NCBI GenBank assembly: GCA_034927445.1
Contig: JAYFPZ010000027.1
Coordinates: 10,974 to 74,973 of the forward strand
Direction of reading: 5' to 3'
Length of the DNA: 64,000 nt
Source of the DNA: PHAA01 sp034927445
Lineage (GTDB): Bacteria > Bacillota > Syntrophomonadia > Syntrophomonadales > Syntrophomonadaceae
The translations under genes were made by a program, and so were the position numbers. The first letter of the stretch is position 1; every line of letters starts with the position of its first letter. The notes beneath the pieces are model-generated. The model saw only the letters and a program-made list of their open reading frames with translations, was not told the DNA's origin and did not search any database. Shown here one piece after another: positions 17,232 through 26,188 of the stretch.

Positions 17232-18501
17232 TATCATCAACCCTATCCAGGTCAATGGTCATTTCTTCATTTAGTTCTTTCAACACCTGTTGTTCCTCAA
17301 GACTTACATTATCAATAAAGGAGAACTGTGCTCTGGCGGTTTTCTTGCTAATTAAGCTCTCAGGAACTTGGCTTAGGATTTGAGCCATCATTAAATCATC
17401 TTGAGGAAGCGAAGGCGTAAATTTAGGCTCAATCAACCTATAATCAAATTGCTGATTGTTCAGAATAAATAGATACTTAAACAAGAATCTAATTCTATCT
17501 TTTATCAGGTTGTGCATGGCATTCGTATTCGATTTACATTTGTTCTCCAAGGCCAATTGCCTTGTTCTCATTGCGAGAGATGAATTATTCGAAGGTACTT
17601 GCTCGTTATTGTTTATATGGCTGCTTAATTCGTACATGTTTTGCTTGATCTCTTTGAGCGTGTTCATAACAAAATTGTCATTGATTTGCTTTACCAACCA
17701 TTCAATCGTTACCTTATCGCCTTTACCTTTAAGAATCCCCATCTTTTTCATGTTGGGTAAGTCTGACTCATCAAATTCAGCATTCAATATTTTCAGATAT
17801 GCTTGCCTGTATTGAGTGATTTCGTGGCTGAGATCACTAAGATTAACTTCATACGCATTCTGGAGGGTATAAATATCTTCAAACAATGTATCCTTCTCAT
17901 TATCGTCAACCAGACAAACACCAATCGGGATTTCACCGAATATATGCTGATCTTCACCAATGAAATTATGGTCTTGGTAATGATAGATCATGTCACGCAT
18001 ATATACATCCATATATACTGATGCGTTTATATCCAAGGGTTTCTTAAATATATGAAGGAATAATTTCAATTCCTCATCCTCAAAATAGGGGTATCCCTCT
18101 AATGGCGTGATGATTCTAGAGCCGAATTGAGCATCTTTATCGATAAAATATAATTCAAAGCTTCTACCATAGAGTAAAGCCCTACGGAATAGCTTCTTAT
18201 CATGATCCTTTTTCCAGTGAGCTAGTTGATATTTAACTATCTCTTCAAGATTCTGGTTTAAATCTTGATTTATGTAGGTAATTGGGTTTGCCAGAATATA
18301 ATCGGCTTCTTCTTTAATGAAGCGTTTTAGGTAGTTATTCTTGATCTTGCTGGTTGAGGTAGTATCAATATCACTCTTTTCAATTACCACATCACTTTCA
18401 TTTTGGTAATATCTCTGCATTCGTTGGTAATACGGCAAAAATACAAGATAATCTTGTTCGCATCTATCTATTAAATCTTTTAACTCTGTATCAACAGGCA
18501 T
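17224..18501 (-). CDS. Portal protein (SPP1 gp6-like)
   Basis: 425 residues. The portal forms the dodecameric DNA channel. Family segments include ILANPITYINQDLN, GRSFELYFIDKDAQ and LKEIKQNMYELSSHINN, with the clip/stem region near residues 200-290. Length matches other short gp6 portals. It lies five bases downstream of terL. Confidence 0.87.
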   Translation of the reverse strand: MPVDTELKDLIDRCEQDYLVFLPYYQRMQRYYQNESDVVIEKSDIDTTSTSKIKNNYLKRFIKEEADYILANPITYINQDLNQNLEEIVKYQLAHWKKDHDKKLFRRALLYGRSFELYFIDKDAQFGSRIITPLEGYPYFEDEELKLFLHIFKKPLDINASVYMDVYMRDMIYHYQDHNFIGEDQHIFGEIPIGVCLVDDNEKDTLFEDIYTLQNAYEVNLSDLSHEITQYRQAYLKILNAEFDESDLPNMKKMGILKGKGDKVTIEWLVKQINDNFVMNTLKEIKQNMYELSSHINNNEQVPSNNSSLAMRTRQLALENKCKSNTNAMHNLIKDRIRFLFKYLFILNNQQFDYRLIEPKFTPSLPQDDLMMAQILSQVPESLISKKTARAQFSFIDNVSLEEQQVLKELNEEMTIDLDRVDDNG

Positions 18502-18505
18502 ATAT

Positions 18506-20194
18506 TCACCTCTTTTTAAATAAAAGTCTTTTGTCTAGAAATTCGAGTTTATATATGTTGGGGCTTGCGTTATCTATCAATCTATCGAACTCGCTTAACG
18601 CATCTGGCGCGTCATCATGTTTGGCAAACTCGTTGTATTCCAGAACTTGATTAATAAAGTCATCATCTTCTTCATTGAAAATAAAAAAGCCGGAATCTAC
18701 TTTTCCAGCTATCGAGCAAATTTTATTGTGTTTATTTTTAAATTGCCGTTGGGATTCTATTTGAATATTTCGTTTGTGCAAGATTTCATTTTCCTGTAGT
18801 CGTTTACGAATCTCAGCTTCATCAAGCCCTTGATATGTATTTTTCTCAATCCAAATGTATGTGATTTCGGGATATTCATGTAATAGGTCAATCACTCTAG
18901 TTATATAATCATCGAAATTGTATTTATCAAGAATACCTTTTCGTATATACCTAAAACCATTTGGCAGTTTTGAACCTATACAAATAGCAGTATAATCATT
19001 CTTTAAACCTGTCTCTACCGCAGGATCAACGACCATGATTGTTCTCAAATACTCTACAGATTCCATTTCTTCTTTGCTTATGGTCTTAATCTGATGGAAT
19101 ATCCTACTTCCGATATTAGAAGGATCGTTCATTATTTCAGATTTAAAACCCTTGGGGTCTGAGTAGTACATTAACGCTAAATCAATAGGCGTATATTTAT
19201 CAGGCCACAAGAATTCAAAGGACATATAATCTTCATGAGAATCATAAAAATCCTTCGCATCTATTTGGGCATATGGATTTTTAGGGTTAAAATATATCTT
19301 TTTAAATTCTGACCAGAGATTATGATTGTTAAAGTAATCATCAACATTATCAAAACCTTCTGGAACCTGCATACCTCTTTTAAGAATGTGAACATAGGAT
19401 TTATCTTGAATTAGTGAAGAAATAAAGTCATTCTCAGCGAGGACAGTTCCTAATATAATGAATTTAGTACCAGGTTTTATCTTAATGCCGTCACGAAATA
19501 CGGCAGAATCACCCGCATACAATACATCTTTTTGGAATATCTCTAATTTCTTTTGTTTAGCTTGTGTTGTAATCACATCATCAAAGCCCGAAATATCATC
19601 AGCAATTATGTATTGAGGTCTTTTACCTTGATGTTTTCGACCTCTAAGGGAAGAAGTAGAAGACAAACATTCAATTTTACAATTATTTGATAAATGAAGC
19701 TCATTTTTATTAATTGTGAACCGCTTAGAATCAACCAGATTACCAAAACTTTTCTTGATATATTCATTATTTTCAAATGCTGCTTTTACATCTGATAGAA
19801 ACTTAATACCATCAGCTTCAGTTTTACCTTGAACAATCGTATAATATGATTTTTGGTAACAGGCCAACCAGATTACCAAGGCAAATGTGACTACGGTTGA
19901 TTTTGCATGTCCTCTAGGTAGACAAAGGACTAGCTTATCAAATTCATCCCGTATAATCATGGTTTCAAGGGTTTCCCATAGCTCATAATGGAAAGGAGCT
20001 AGGTTCCTGGCTTCATTATCTTGCTTTACTCTGAAAATATCCTGTAGATAGTAAAGGCAAAAGAAGGCTAGTGATTTCTGGCCTAAAGACCAAGCTATAC
20101 TATGTGTCCCCCATAGATTAGATTTATGTTTAATCATTAATTCTTTGGCTTTTTCTAGGCCATAGAATATGGTCAAGTACTTCAAAAGAAGCAA
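18506..20194 (-). CDS. terL: Terminase large subunit
   Basis: 562 residues. The packaging motor ATPase shows a Walker A-like VLCLPRGHAKSTVVTF near residue 100, Walker B in PQYIIADDISG, and an RNase H-like nuclease domain with MVVDPAVETGLKND and DDAPDALSEF. The nuclease acidic residues appear intact, so the enzyme may be active. Unusually, terS is not adjacent: a recombinase gene on the other strand and a 349-base non-coding tract intervene. Confidence 0.93.
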   Translation of the reverse strand: MLLLKYLTIFYGLEKAKELMIKHKSNLWGTHSIAWSLGQKSLAFFCLYYLQDIFRVKQDNEARNLAPFHYELWETLETMIIRDEFDKLVLCLPRGHAKSTVVTFALVIWLACYQKSYYTIVQGKTEADGIKFLSDVKAAFENNEYIKKSFGNLVDSKRFTINKNELHLSNNCKIECLSSTSSLRGRKHQGKRPQYIIADDISGFDDVITTQAKQKKLEIFQKDVLYAGDSAVFRDGIKIKPGTKFIILGTVLAENDFISSLIQDKSYVHILKRGMQVPEGFDNVDDYFNNHNLWSEFKKIYFNPKNPYAQIDAKDFYDSHEDYMSFEFLWPDKYTPIDLALMYYSDPKGFKSEIMNDPSNIGSRIFHQIKTISKEEMESVEYLRTIMVVDPAVETGLKNDYTAICIGSKLPNGFRYIRKGILDKYNFDDYITRVIDLLHEYPEITYIWIEKNTYQGLDEAEIRKRLQENEILHKRNIQIESQRQFKNKHNKICSIAGKVDSGFFIFNEEDDDFINQVLEYNEFAKHDDAPDALSEFDRLIDNASPNIYKLEFLDKRLLFKKR

Positions 20195-20543
20195 GCGATC
20201 TTCTTTATCATTGTTGTAAACCTCAGTATTACTTATATAAAATCACTTCCTTAAAATTAAAAAAACAGAGATTAACTCTGCTTGTGTGCATGTCCCTGAT
20301 TTTTTTATAAAAAATTGTAGGGATAACCGCAGCCCCTCCCCCGCCTGGCAGGATAGAAGGCCACCCCCTTATAAAAATTTTGATGACTGACCATATATTA
20401 TTTATCGAATTATATATGCATATAAGTTGACTTATACGCAATATATGGTTAATATTATTATATAATTACAATCGTTTTAGCCCATAACTCAGCCATTACC
20501 CCGCACTCTTAATTGCGTATAACTAATTAAGGAGGAAACCAAC
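20195..20543. promoter_or_regulatory. Non-coding tract between terL and a second recombinase
   Basis: It holds a GC-rich island (20327-20369) that stands out in AT-rich DNA, and a nested inverted repeat (20390-20449): outer arms ACCATATATT / AATATATGGT, inner arms TGCATATAAG / CTTATACGCA around TTGA. The inner motif recurs as TGCGTATAA near 20514. Likely functions are a recombinase operator or recombination site and perhaps the packaging site. A 70-codon open frame at 20229-20441 here is judged spurious. Confidence 0.5.
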
Positions 20544-21395
20544 ATGAATCAACTCTTAATTGATTTCTTGAACTCATCCAAGGTATTAAAAAAATCTCTT
20601 AACACACGGAAAGCATATGAAAGAGATTTGAACTCATTCCAGTTATATCTTCTTGCACATGACCAAGGCCTTGACCATCTCAATGATATGGCGGTACAAA
20701 CCTACCTAAATCAAATGAATACCAGAGAGGATAAGCCGGTATCCCCTGCTACTAAGAACCGGGTATTAGCCAGTATCGCAACCTTCTGCCATTGGTCTAA
20801 TCAGTCTGAAGCTGTTGAAGATATTGATATTCCTAAAGTACCTCACATATCCCAGCAACCCAGCAAAGGTTTAACCAAGAATGAAGTTACCAATCTGCGC
20901 TTAAAAGTTGCCAACGACCACAATCCAAACCGATTAAGAAACCTTGCTATTGTTGATCTTCTTATATATTCCGGCTTTAGGGTTAGCGAGCTTGTATCAC
21001 TTAACCGGGATGATATTCAATACCATAAAGGCATTTATACAATCACCGTTACCAATACTAAAAACAATGAAGTTAAACACGCTTATCTTGATTCTAAGAA
21101 GTTTAAATATATTAAGAAGTATCTTAATAGTCGTACTGATTCTAATGAGGCCTTGTTTATTTCAAAACAGAATCAACGGATATCTATTCGTATGATTCAA
21201 ACCATTATCAATAAATATGGCCTAAATGTTCACATGCTCAGACACACTTTTTGTTCTATCCTAGCTCGTGATAAAGTTGATATATTTACTATTGCTTCTC
21301 TAAGCGGTCATAAAGATATTAATGTGTTACGGCGTTACTGCAATCCTACTGACGAAGAAATGGCGGCAATGGTTTCTAATGCCTTTAATTTCTAG
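20544..21395 (+). CDS. Tyrosine recombinase, XerC/D-like
   Basis: 283 residues with SAM-like N-terminal domain (LNTRKAYERDLNSFQLYL) and a complete catalytic set: Arg in SGFRVSELVSL, Lys in the beta hairpin (TNTKNNEVKH), HMLRHTF, the second His in SGHKDI, and Tyr in LRRYCNP. AAGGAGG precedes the ATG. It is the second tyrosine recombinase in the element and the only rightward gene among virion genes, ending four bases into the 3' end of convergent terS. It could invert or resolve DNA, or be the integrase of an inner insertion. Confidence 0.9.
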   Translation: MNQLLIDFLNSSKVLKKSLNTRKAYERDLNSFQLYLLAHDQGLDHLNDMAVQTYLNQMNTREDKPVSPATKNRVLASIATFCHWSNQSEAVEDIDIPKVPHISQQPSKGLTKNEVTNLRLKVANDHNPNRLRNLAIVDLLIYSGFRVSELVSLNRDDIQYHKGIYTITVTNTKNNEVKHAYLDSKKFKYIKKYLNSRTDSNEALFISKQNQRISIRMIQTIINKYGLNVHMLRHTFCSILARDKVDIFTIASLSGHKDINVLRRYCNPTDEEMAAMVSNAFNF

Positions 21396-21799
21396 TTAAT
21401 TAGCTTTAATTCCTTAATCTCATTGTCATTAATATCTTCTAACGGATCATTATACTCCTCTGGTTTGTTCTCGGTTACTTCAAGCCTGGATGTTGCTTTT
21501 CCTAAACTTCTATCTACCCAATCAACCATTAATTTGGCTCTGGTTCGCTTCTCACAGGATTCATCCATCATCATCCTATACCACTCATCAATAACATTAT
21601 TTAACTTGGCATTAAACAATTTATTAGCATTGGTTTTAATCTCTTGTAATCGCCTGTCATACTCAGCAATCCATTCATCCTGCCCCATCCACTCATACAT
21701 GCATTGCCTACTTACCCCTATCTGTTCTGCCATTTGTGTCTTATTTAAACTGCCCTCTATAATCAATTCAATTAGCTTAATCTTTCTTTGATCTAGCAT
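21392..21799 (-). CDS. terS: Terminase small subunit
   Basis: 135 residues from ATG 21799 with GGAGGTGAGATA upstream. The N-terminal HTH KTQMAEQIGVSRQCMYEWMG and following EWIAEYDRRLQEI are of the phBC6A51-type small terminase that binds the packaging site. The C-terminus is acidic. It is separated from terL by the recombinase gene and its upstream tract. Confidence 0.8.
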   Translation of the reverse strand: MLDQRKIKLIELIIEGSLNKTQMAEQIGVSRQCMYEWMGQDEWIAEYDRRLQEIKTNANKLFNAKLNNVIDEWYRMMMDESCEKRTRAKLMVDWVDRSLGKATSRLEVTENKPEEYNDPLEDINDNEIKELKLIN

Positions 21800-21826
21800 T
21801 ATCTCACCTCCATGACAAACTAACAA

Positions 21827-21850
21827 ATAAAAGCCTCTCAAGCGAGAGGC
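21827..21850 (-). terminator. Terminator after higBA
   Basis: Stem GCCTCTC / GAGAGGC, tetraloop GCTT, followed by TTTTATTTG on the minus strand, between higA and terS. Confidence 0.8.
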
Positions 21851-21889
21851 AGTAAAAATAGAATATTGAGTTTTTTGGCATCCATACAA

Positions 21890-22201
21890 TTAAACACAAC
21901 AAGGTTCGATTTTTTCAAGGTCTTCTTTGATCTTTTGGGATTCTTCTTCCATATCATAATCATTTTGTAATCCAATCCAAAATTCAGGACTAGTATTAAA
22001 ATATCTTGCAAGTTTAAGTGCCGTATTACATGTAATTGCTCTCTCACCTTTTATGATTTCAGCTATCCTAGTTTGTGCCATATTAGTATCTTTGGCTAAT
22101 TTATATTGCGAAATTCCTAACGGTGATAAAAACTCATTTAATAAAACTTCACCAGGATGGATATTCCCTATTTTTAATTCACTAGGCTTATTTTTAATCA
22201 T
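21890..22201 (-). CDS. higA: HigA-type antitoxin
   Basis: 103 residues, XRE-family HTH (ISQYKLAKDTNMAQTRIAEI) with the VapI/HigA signature HPGEVLLNEFLSPLGIS and SPEFWIGLQNDYD. It should neutralise HigB and repress the pair. It follows higB on the same strand by about 60 bases, the usual toxin-first order. Confidence 0.92.
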   Translation of the reverse strand: MIKNKPSELKIGNIHPGEVLLNEFLSPLGISQYKLAKDTNMAQTRIAEIIKGERAITCNTALKLARYFNTSPEFWIGLQNDYDMEEESQKIKEDLEKIEPCCV

Positions 22202-22260
22202 TTTAATAATCTCTCCATTTTCTAATTTAAAACTCTACAAGTTTAATTTATTATTCTCAA

Positions 22261-22548
22261 TTAACCTTTATGGTAGTCAATTATTTCAACATCGTAACAG
22301 TCTCCATCACTCCAACCAAAAACAATTCGCCATTGGTCGTTAATTCGAATGCTCTTATCACCCTTTCTATAGTCTTGCATTGTTTCAAGATGATTAGATG
22401 GAGGTACTCTTAAATCATTAATTGTCCTTGAATTATTTAACATCCTTAATTTAATTCTAGCTGACCTCTGAATATCATGAGGCAGCTTCTTTGAAAATGC
22501 CCCTTTCCAAATCATTTCTGTTGCTTTACATTTGAACGTTTTAATCAT
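22261..22548 (-). CDS. higB: HigB-type toxin (RelE/ParE fold)
   Basis: 95 residues, plasmid maintenance killer family. MIKTFKCKATEMIWKG, LPHDIQRSARIKLRML and the C-terminal RIVFGWSDGDCYDVEIIDYH fit ribosome-dependent mRNA interferases. It may stabilise the element in the chromosome or act in phage exclusion. Confidence 0.92.
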   Translation of the reverse strand: MIKTFKCKATEMIWKGAFSKKLPHDIQRSARIKLRMLNNSRTINDLRVPPSNHLETMQDYRKGDKSIRINDQWRIVFGWSDGDCYDVEIIDYHKG

Positions 22549-22648
22549 ACCTATATACTATCTCATCGCGTTAGTATTGTCAAGCGTTACTATTTTATAA
22601 CCAAATTTATCCCATTCGTCGTACTGGGCAATAAAATACTAATTATCT

Positions 22649-23098
22649 TCAATCTCCTTCTCCCATTTCATCTCCAAAATCTATATTCATAGGGGAATAT
22701 ACAATCTGACTCATTTCTTCAATAAAGTGGCGTAAAATCTGCTTACTCCCCGTTTCAAGACCTTCCCTTAATCCAGACTTATACGTATCTTCTTCAAATC
22801 CATCTAAAAAGTCTTGTAATAATTCTAGTGCTTCTTCATCATCACATTCTCTAATTTCGGCAATTAAATTTTTTAAAGCACAAACAAAACAAATACCTTC
22901 ACCATCACATATGCATCCATCTTCATTATTTTCTGAATTTGGATTGTGATAAAGTGAATTTTTATTCTGATTATTATTTATTTGTATATATTTTTCATTG
23001 TCATCTTCAATCATCGAAATATAAGTATTAATATCTACTTGTTTGCCATTTATAAAATATTGTTTGATACCTTCTATATTTCTAGATTCAAATTTCAT
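22649..23098 (-). CDS. Hypothetical acidic protein with cysteine cluster
   Basis: 149 residues, unrecognised. N-terminus KFESRNIEGIKQYFINGKQVD resembles a small beta domain; residues 60-72 hold a cysteine cluster CICDGEGICFVC, possibly zinc binding; the C-terminal half is acidic and helical. AGGAGGCTTT precedes the ATG. It is the first gene on the leftward strand upstream of higB. Confidence 0.6.
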   Translation of the reverse strand: MKFESRNIEGIKQYFINGKQVDINTYISMIEDDNEKYIQINNNQNKNSLYHNPNSENNEDGCICDGEGICFVCALKNLIAEIRECDDEEALELLQDFLDGFEEDTYKSGLREGLETGSKQILRHFIEEMSQIVYSPMNIDFGDEMGEGD

Positions 23099-23298
23099 TA
23101 AAGCCTCCTATATTATTATTTAATATTTCTTTAATCTCTTAATCTTAAATAAAATACGGGGTATCAGACAGACCTGCCAATACCCCTAACACAGTTCCTC
23201 AAAAGACCTGTAATTCTACATAGCCTCTCAAAGAACTTTTATTTTATCCCTCACTATATATATCAGATAACTGCAACCATAAATTTTTAGTTTATTGT

Positions 23299-24111
23299 TT
23301 ATTTTTTGTTTTTGTCAACTTCTTGGGCAAATTTTTTTTGCAGCTTTTTAAATATACAGTTTAACCTCTTGTTTAAAGCTTGTCGGCTAATTCCCAAATT
23401 CTCAGCAATCTTCTCTTTATGGATGACTTGTGATCCAGAATTGACTCCACTTGATACAACATAAATATAATTCTTGCATAATCTCAATGTCTTTTTTTCT
23501 TCGTCACTTAAAAAATCAGCATTATTTAAATTCTCAATGATCCCTACCGCAAATTTTGTAAACTCCGAATTAACCGCATTTGGTGGACTGGTGACGCTCT
23601 CCCCTTCCGCATATACTTCATAATCACCTGGAAATTTATTTAATGATTCCAATTTCACAGGTACTTTTTGTTTTCCATCTGCACCCAATATCTTAATTAA
23701 TGGTAAACGATACTTATCGTGGATTCTATTTAAATAATTGATTATATATCCGATTAAATGATGTTTATAAGCTTCTATTTTTTTATCTGATTTAGAGAAA
23801 AAATACTTAACCACATTCTGCCATATCTCGTAATTAATTTTCTCATCTGATTTATTAAAATTAAATTTACTCACAGCTTCTACAATAAGAAGACTTTGAT
23901 CATTTTGAAAATCTTGTGTAAGCCCATTTTTTCTCAAATAATATTTATATTTAACTCTGTCACGTTTAATCTTGTTTTGGACATCAGGACAAGTGCAATA
24001 ATACATTGGTGAATTTTTAATATAAGATTTCATATACTTTTCAGGCATTGGCCTAAATAACTGATTTATTAATTCATGTTTCAAAGTCTCTACTTCAATT
24101 TTATAATCCAT
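23299..24111 (-). CDS. Sigma-like HTH protein, possible late regulator
   Basis: 270 residues. The C-terminal part KIAENLGISRQALNKRLNCI is a sigma-70 region 4-like HTH; a region with regularly spaced hydrophobic helices precedes it, and a Cys pair lies at YYCTCPDV near residue 37. It has the same layout as the neighbouring 24123-25238 protein, so the two look like diverged paralogs. Phage sigma-like activators usually switch on late genes; this assignment is inference. AAGGGGG lies upstream. Confidence 0.55.
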   Translation of the reverse strand: MDYKIEVETLKHELINQLFRPMPEKYMKSYIKNSPMYYCTCPDVQNKIKRDRVKYKYYLRKNGLTQDFQNDQSLLIVEAVSKFNFNKSDEKINYEIWQNVVKYFFSKSDKKIEAYKHHLIGYIINYLNRIHDKYRLPLIKILGADGKQKVPVKLESLNKFPGDYEVYAEGESVTSPPNAVNSEFTKFAVGIIENLNNADFLSDEEKKTLRLCKNYIYVVSSGVNSGSQVIHKEKIAENLGISRQALNKRLNCIFKKLQKKFAQEVDKNKK

Positions 24112-24122
24112 ATGTGTCCCCC

Positions 24123-25238
24123 TTAATAATCATTGTTCTTAGCAAATATTAAAGAATCATTAATTTTATTTATATCGTCCGTATCATATAGGCCACCATC
24201 AGGTACAAGATAAAAAAATCGATCCTTCTTTTTAATATTTGTTTTTGGTATTTTTTTTATAAAGCACGGATCTTTTTCTTTTAGGTATTTTTCTTTTACA
24301 CCTGATATATTTAACTTGTATACGTATGTATTTTCATCAATAAAACTCTTTAAATACTTTTTGTAATTTTCATTTTTTTCCTTTTGTTTTGTACTCTCTT
24401 CAACTGCATTAAACTCTTTATCGCTTTTATATTGATTTCCATACCATTGAATAAATATATCATCTATTTCTTTTCGCGTCTTGCCTTTCAAGTTATACCC
24501 AAGTTCTTCGAAAAATCCCTTAATTACTTTATATTTTATATCTCTACATCTGTTATATATCCAAACAGAGGGTTTATCCAATATCTTAGATATTTCAGCT
24601 TTTGTTTTATATTTATTAAGCATTTTTAAAACGATTTTTTCATCTTCTGTATAATCATTAAATTTTATAAAGTATTTAATAAAATCATTTTGCAAACAAT
24701 TATTTTCTTCTTCATTTTTATTAGATATATTATATTCTTCAATTAAATCAAAATTTACTTCATTAATTTGAACATAAATATTTTGTCTACCAACCCTTTT
24801 AATCTTTCCTTCAGGAGATGCCAAAATACTTGATTTATCTATTATTTTTTTAATATAAGGAAATAGCCCTGCATATTGATGCATCTCGTTACTTTTATCA
24901 TCTGCATTTTTTAAAAAATTTTCTTTAATCAGTTTCCATATCTCTATCTCTTCTTGTTCATCTTGAGAAAATGTATAAAACATAATTGTTTTACATATAA
25001 CTTCGAATAAATTATTATGAAAATCTTCTTTGAAATCATTATGCGCAAGAATCTTTTCATATTTATTTGTCGCTTGATTAATCCACTTTTGAAATAATTT
25101 TTTCTTACAAATTACACGATATGTCCCATCTGTTGTCATTTCATTTTTAAATAAATCCCCTAATAGCTCTCGTTTGATTTTCTGCACTTCTGGAATATCA
25201 ATAAAATCTATCTTCTTCAGTAATATCTCTCCTTCCAA
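24123..25238 (-). CDS. Sigma-like HTH protein, paralog of the downstream gene
   Basis: About 365-371 residues. The middle shows TEDEKIVLKMLNKYKTKAEI then ISKILDKPSVWIYNRCRDI, a region 4-like HTH, followed by a lysine-rich C-terminal tail of about 130 residues. The only good ribosome binding site (AAGGAG, 25229-25234) lies after the TTG at 25238 and points, with eight bases, to CTG at 25220, so a non-AUG start is likely. Gap to the next gene is 11 bases. Confidence 0.5.
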   Translation of the reverse strand: MEGEILLKKIDFIDIPEVQKIKRELLGDLFKNEMTTDGTYRVICKKKLFQKWINQATNKYEKILAHNDFKEDFHNNLFEVICKTIMFYTFSQDEQEEIEIWKLIKENFLKNADDKSNEMHQYAGLFPYIKKIIDKSSILASPEGKIKRVGRQNIYVQINEVNFDLIEEYNISNKNEEENNCLQNDFIKYFIKFNDYTEDEKIVLKMLNKYKTKAEISKILDKPSVWIYNRCRDIKYKVIKGFFEELGYNLKGKTRKEIDDIFIQWYGNQYKSDKEFNAVEESTKQKEKNENYKKYLKSFIDENTYVYKLNISGVKEKYLKEKDPCFIKKIPKTNIKKKDRFFYLVPDGGLYDTDDINKINDSLIFAKNNDY

Positions 25239-25242
25239 AACA

Positions 25243-25271
25243 TAAAAAAAGAATGTCCTATAACGACATTC
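25243..25271 (-). terminator. Terminator after the GIY-YIG gene
   Basis: Stem GAATGTC / GACATTC followed by seven T residues on the minus strand. Confidence 0.82.
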
Positions 25272-25280
25272 CCAACACGG

Positions 25281-25505
25281 TTACATTGTGTGTGCTATTT
25301 GTTTAGTTATATTTTCCGCAATTCGATACGCATCATCTTCCAATCTGTACTTCCATAATATCCATTGATAATCAAAATTGTGATGTGTCCCCGCCAACAA
25401 CTCCTTAATATGTGTTTTCCATCTTCGTTTTATATCAACGGCCCTACCAATATAGACTTTACCGCTATATATGTTCGAAATTCTGTATACTCCCTGAATT
25501 GCCAT
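25281..25505 (-). CDS. Small GIY-YIG nuclease-domain protein
   Basis: 74 residues. GVYRISNIYSGKVYIG matches the GIY-YIG core, with RAVDIKRRWKTHIKELLAG supplying the conserved Arg; the metal-binding Glu expected near the end of the domain is not obvious. The domain is short for a complete homing endonuclease. It may be a truncated homing enzyme or a small phage nuclease. It has its own terminator. Confidence 0.7.
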   Translation of the reverse strand: MAIQGVYRISNIYSGKVYIGRAVDIKRRWKTHIKELLAGTHHNFDYQWILWKYRLEDDAYRIAENITKQIAHTM

Positions 25506-26188
25506 TTCACCACCTCTAATTTCAGAAAATAAAATAACCTCCTTTATTTGGAGGATTTAGTTGGTCTTACATATTAATATTTAATTTTCTTGTAAGTTGT
25601 GTTTTGCCGGACTTGTCCGGCTAGAATAAACATAGTTAAATTAAACTTAACTACCTTTTTCAAGCACTCCTGTCATTTTGACGAATAGCTGAAGCTATCC
25701 TAGCCGGGGACTAGCCCCCGGCATTTAAAAACTCACAAAAGAAAAATATATATGAATTACTTTTTTCTTAACCCTCTCTAATCCCCAATATATCGGCATT
25801 ATAACGGTATCGTCACCCCACTCTTATATAATATATATTTATTAGAAGTGGGGTGACGGTTTGGGTCAAACGCTTACATATCGGTTTTCTTAAGGGCTAA
25901 AAAAAAATATAGTCTTGTTTTTCAATTCTCTTTATGTAAATGTGATCACCCATAGGGCAAAATATTCCGAAGCAACGCGAGGAAAATTTTATTGCCTAAG
26001 CAACAGGAGTGCTTAATTATCATTTAAAAATACATAAAATATATTGGTCAAAAAATTCGACGTAGGAGAATTTTAAAAGTTGGTTGGCTTGCCAAACAAC
26101 TTGATACCCCCATTGGGGGTTAGATATTTACATTTATTAATAATTGAACTAGTGTTTAGTAATAGGGAAATAATACTAATATTAATAA
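25506..26188. repeat. Hairpin-dense non-coding tract, left part
   Basis: No gene is seen. Perfect or near-perfect hairpins occur at 25538-25554, 25606-25621 (GCCGGAC/GTCCGGC), 25685-25698 (ATAGCT/AGCTAT), 25703-25722 (GCCGGGG/CCCCGGC), 25811-25858, 26052-26074, 26077-26102 and 26106-26120 (ACCCCC/GGGGGT). A 12-base inverted pair AAGCACTCCTGT (25662-25673) / ACAGGAGTGCTT (26003-26014) bounds most of it. Such density suggests a replication origin, a structured RNA or a mobile cassette. Confidence 0.6.
25811..25858. repeat. Inverted repeat A with AT-rich loop
   Basis: Arms CGTCACCCCACT / AGTGGGGTGACG (12 bases, perfect) flank a 24-base loop containing ATATATATTTATTAG, also present in the loop of the larger repeat at 26642-26716. 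Confidence 0.75.

Noticed and set aside
20229..20441. 70-codon ORF upstream of terL
   Set aside because: Covers the GC-rich island and nested palindrome, has low-complexity residues (LPGGGGAAVIP) and no ribosome binding site; more likely regulatory DNA.
25506..26188. Retron or CRISPR array
   Set aside because: No reverse transcriptase gene, no regular direct repeats with spacers; the region has inverted repeats of different sequence only.
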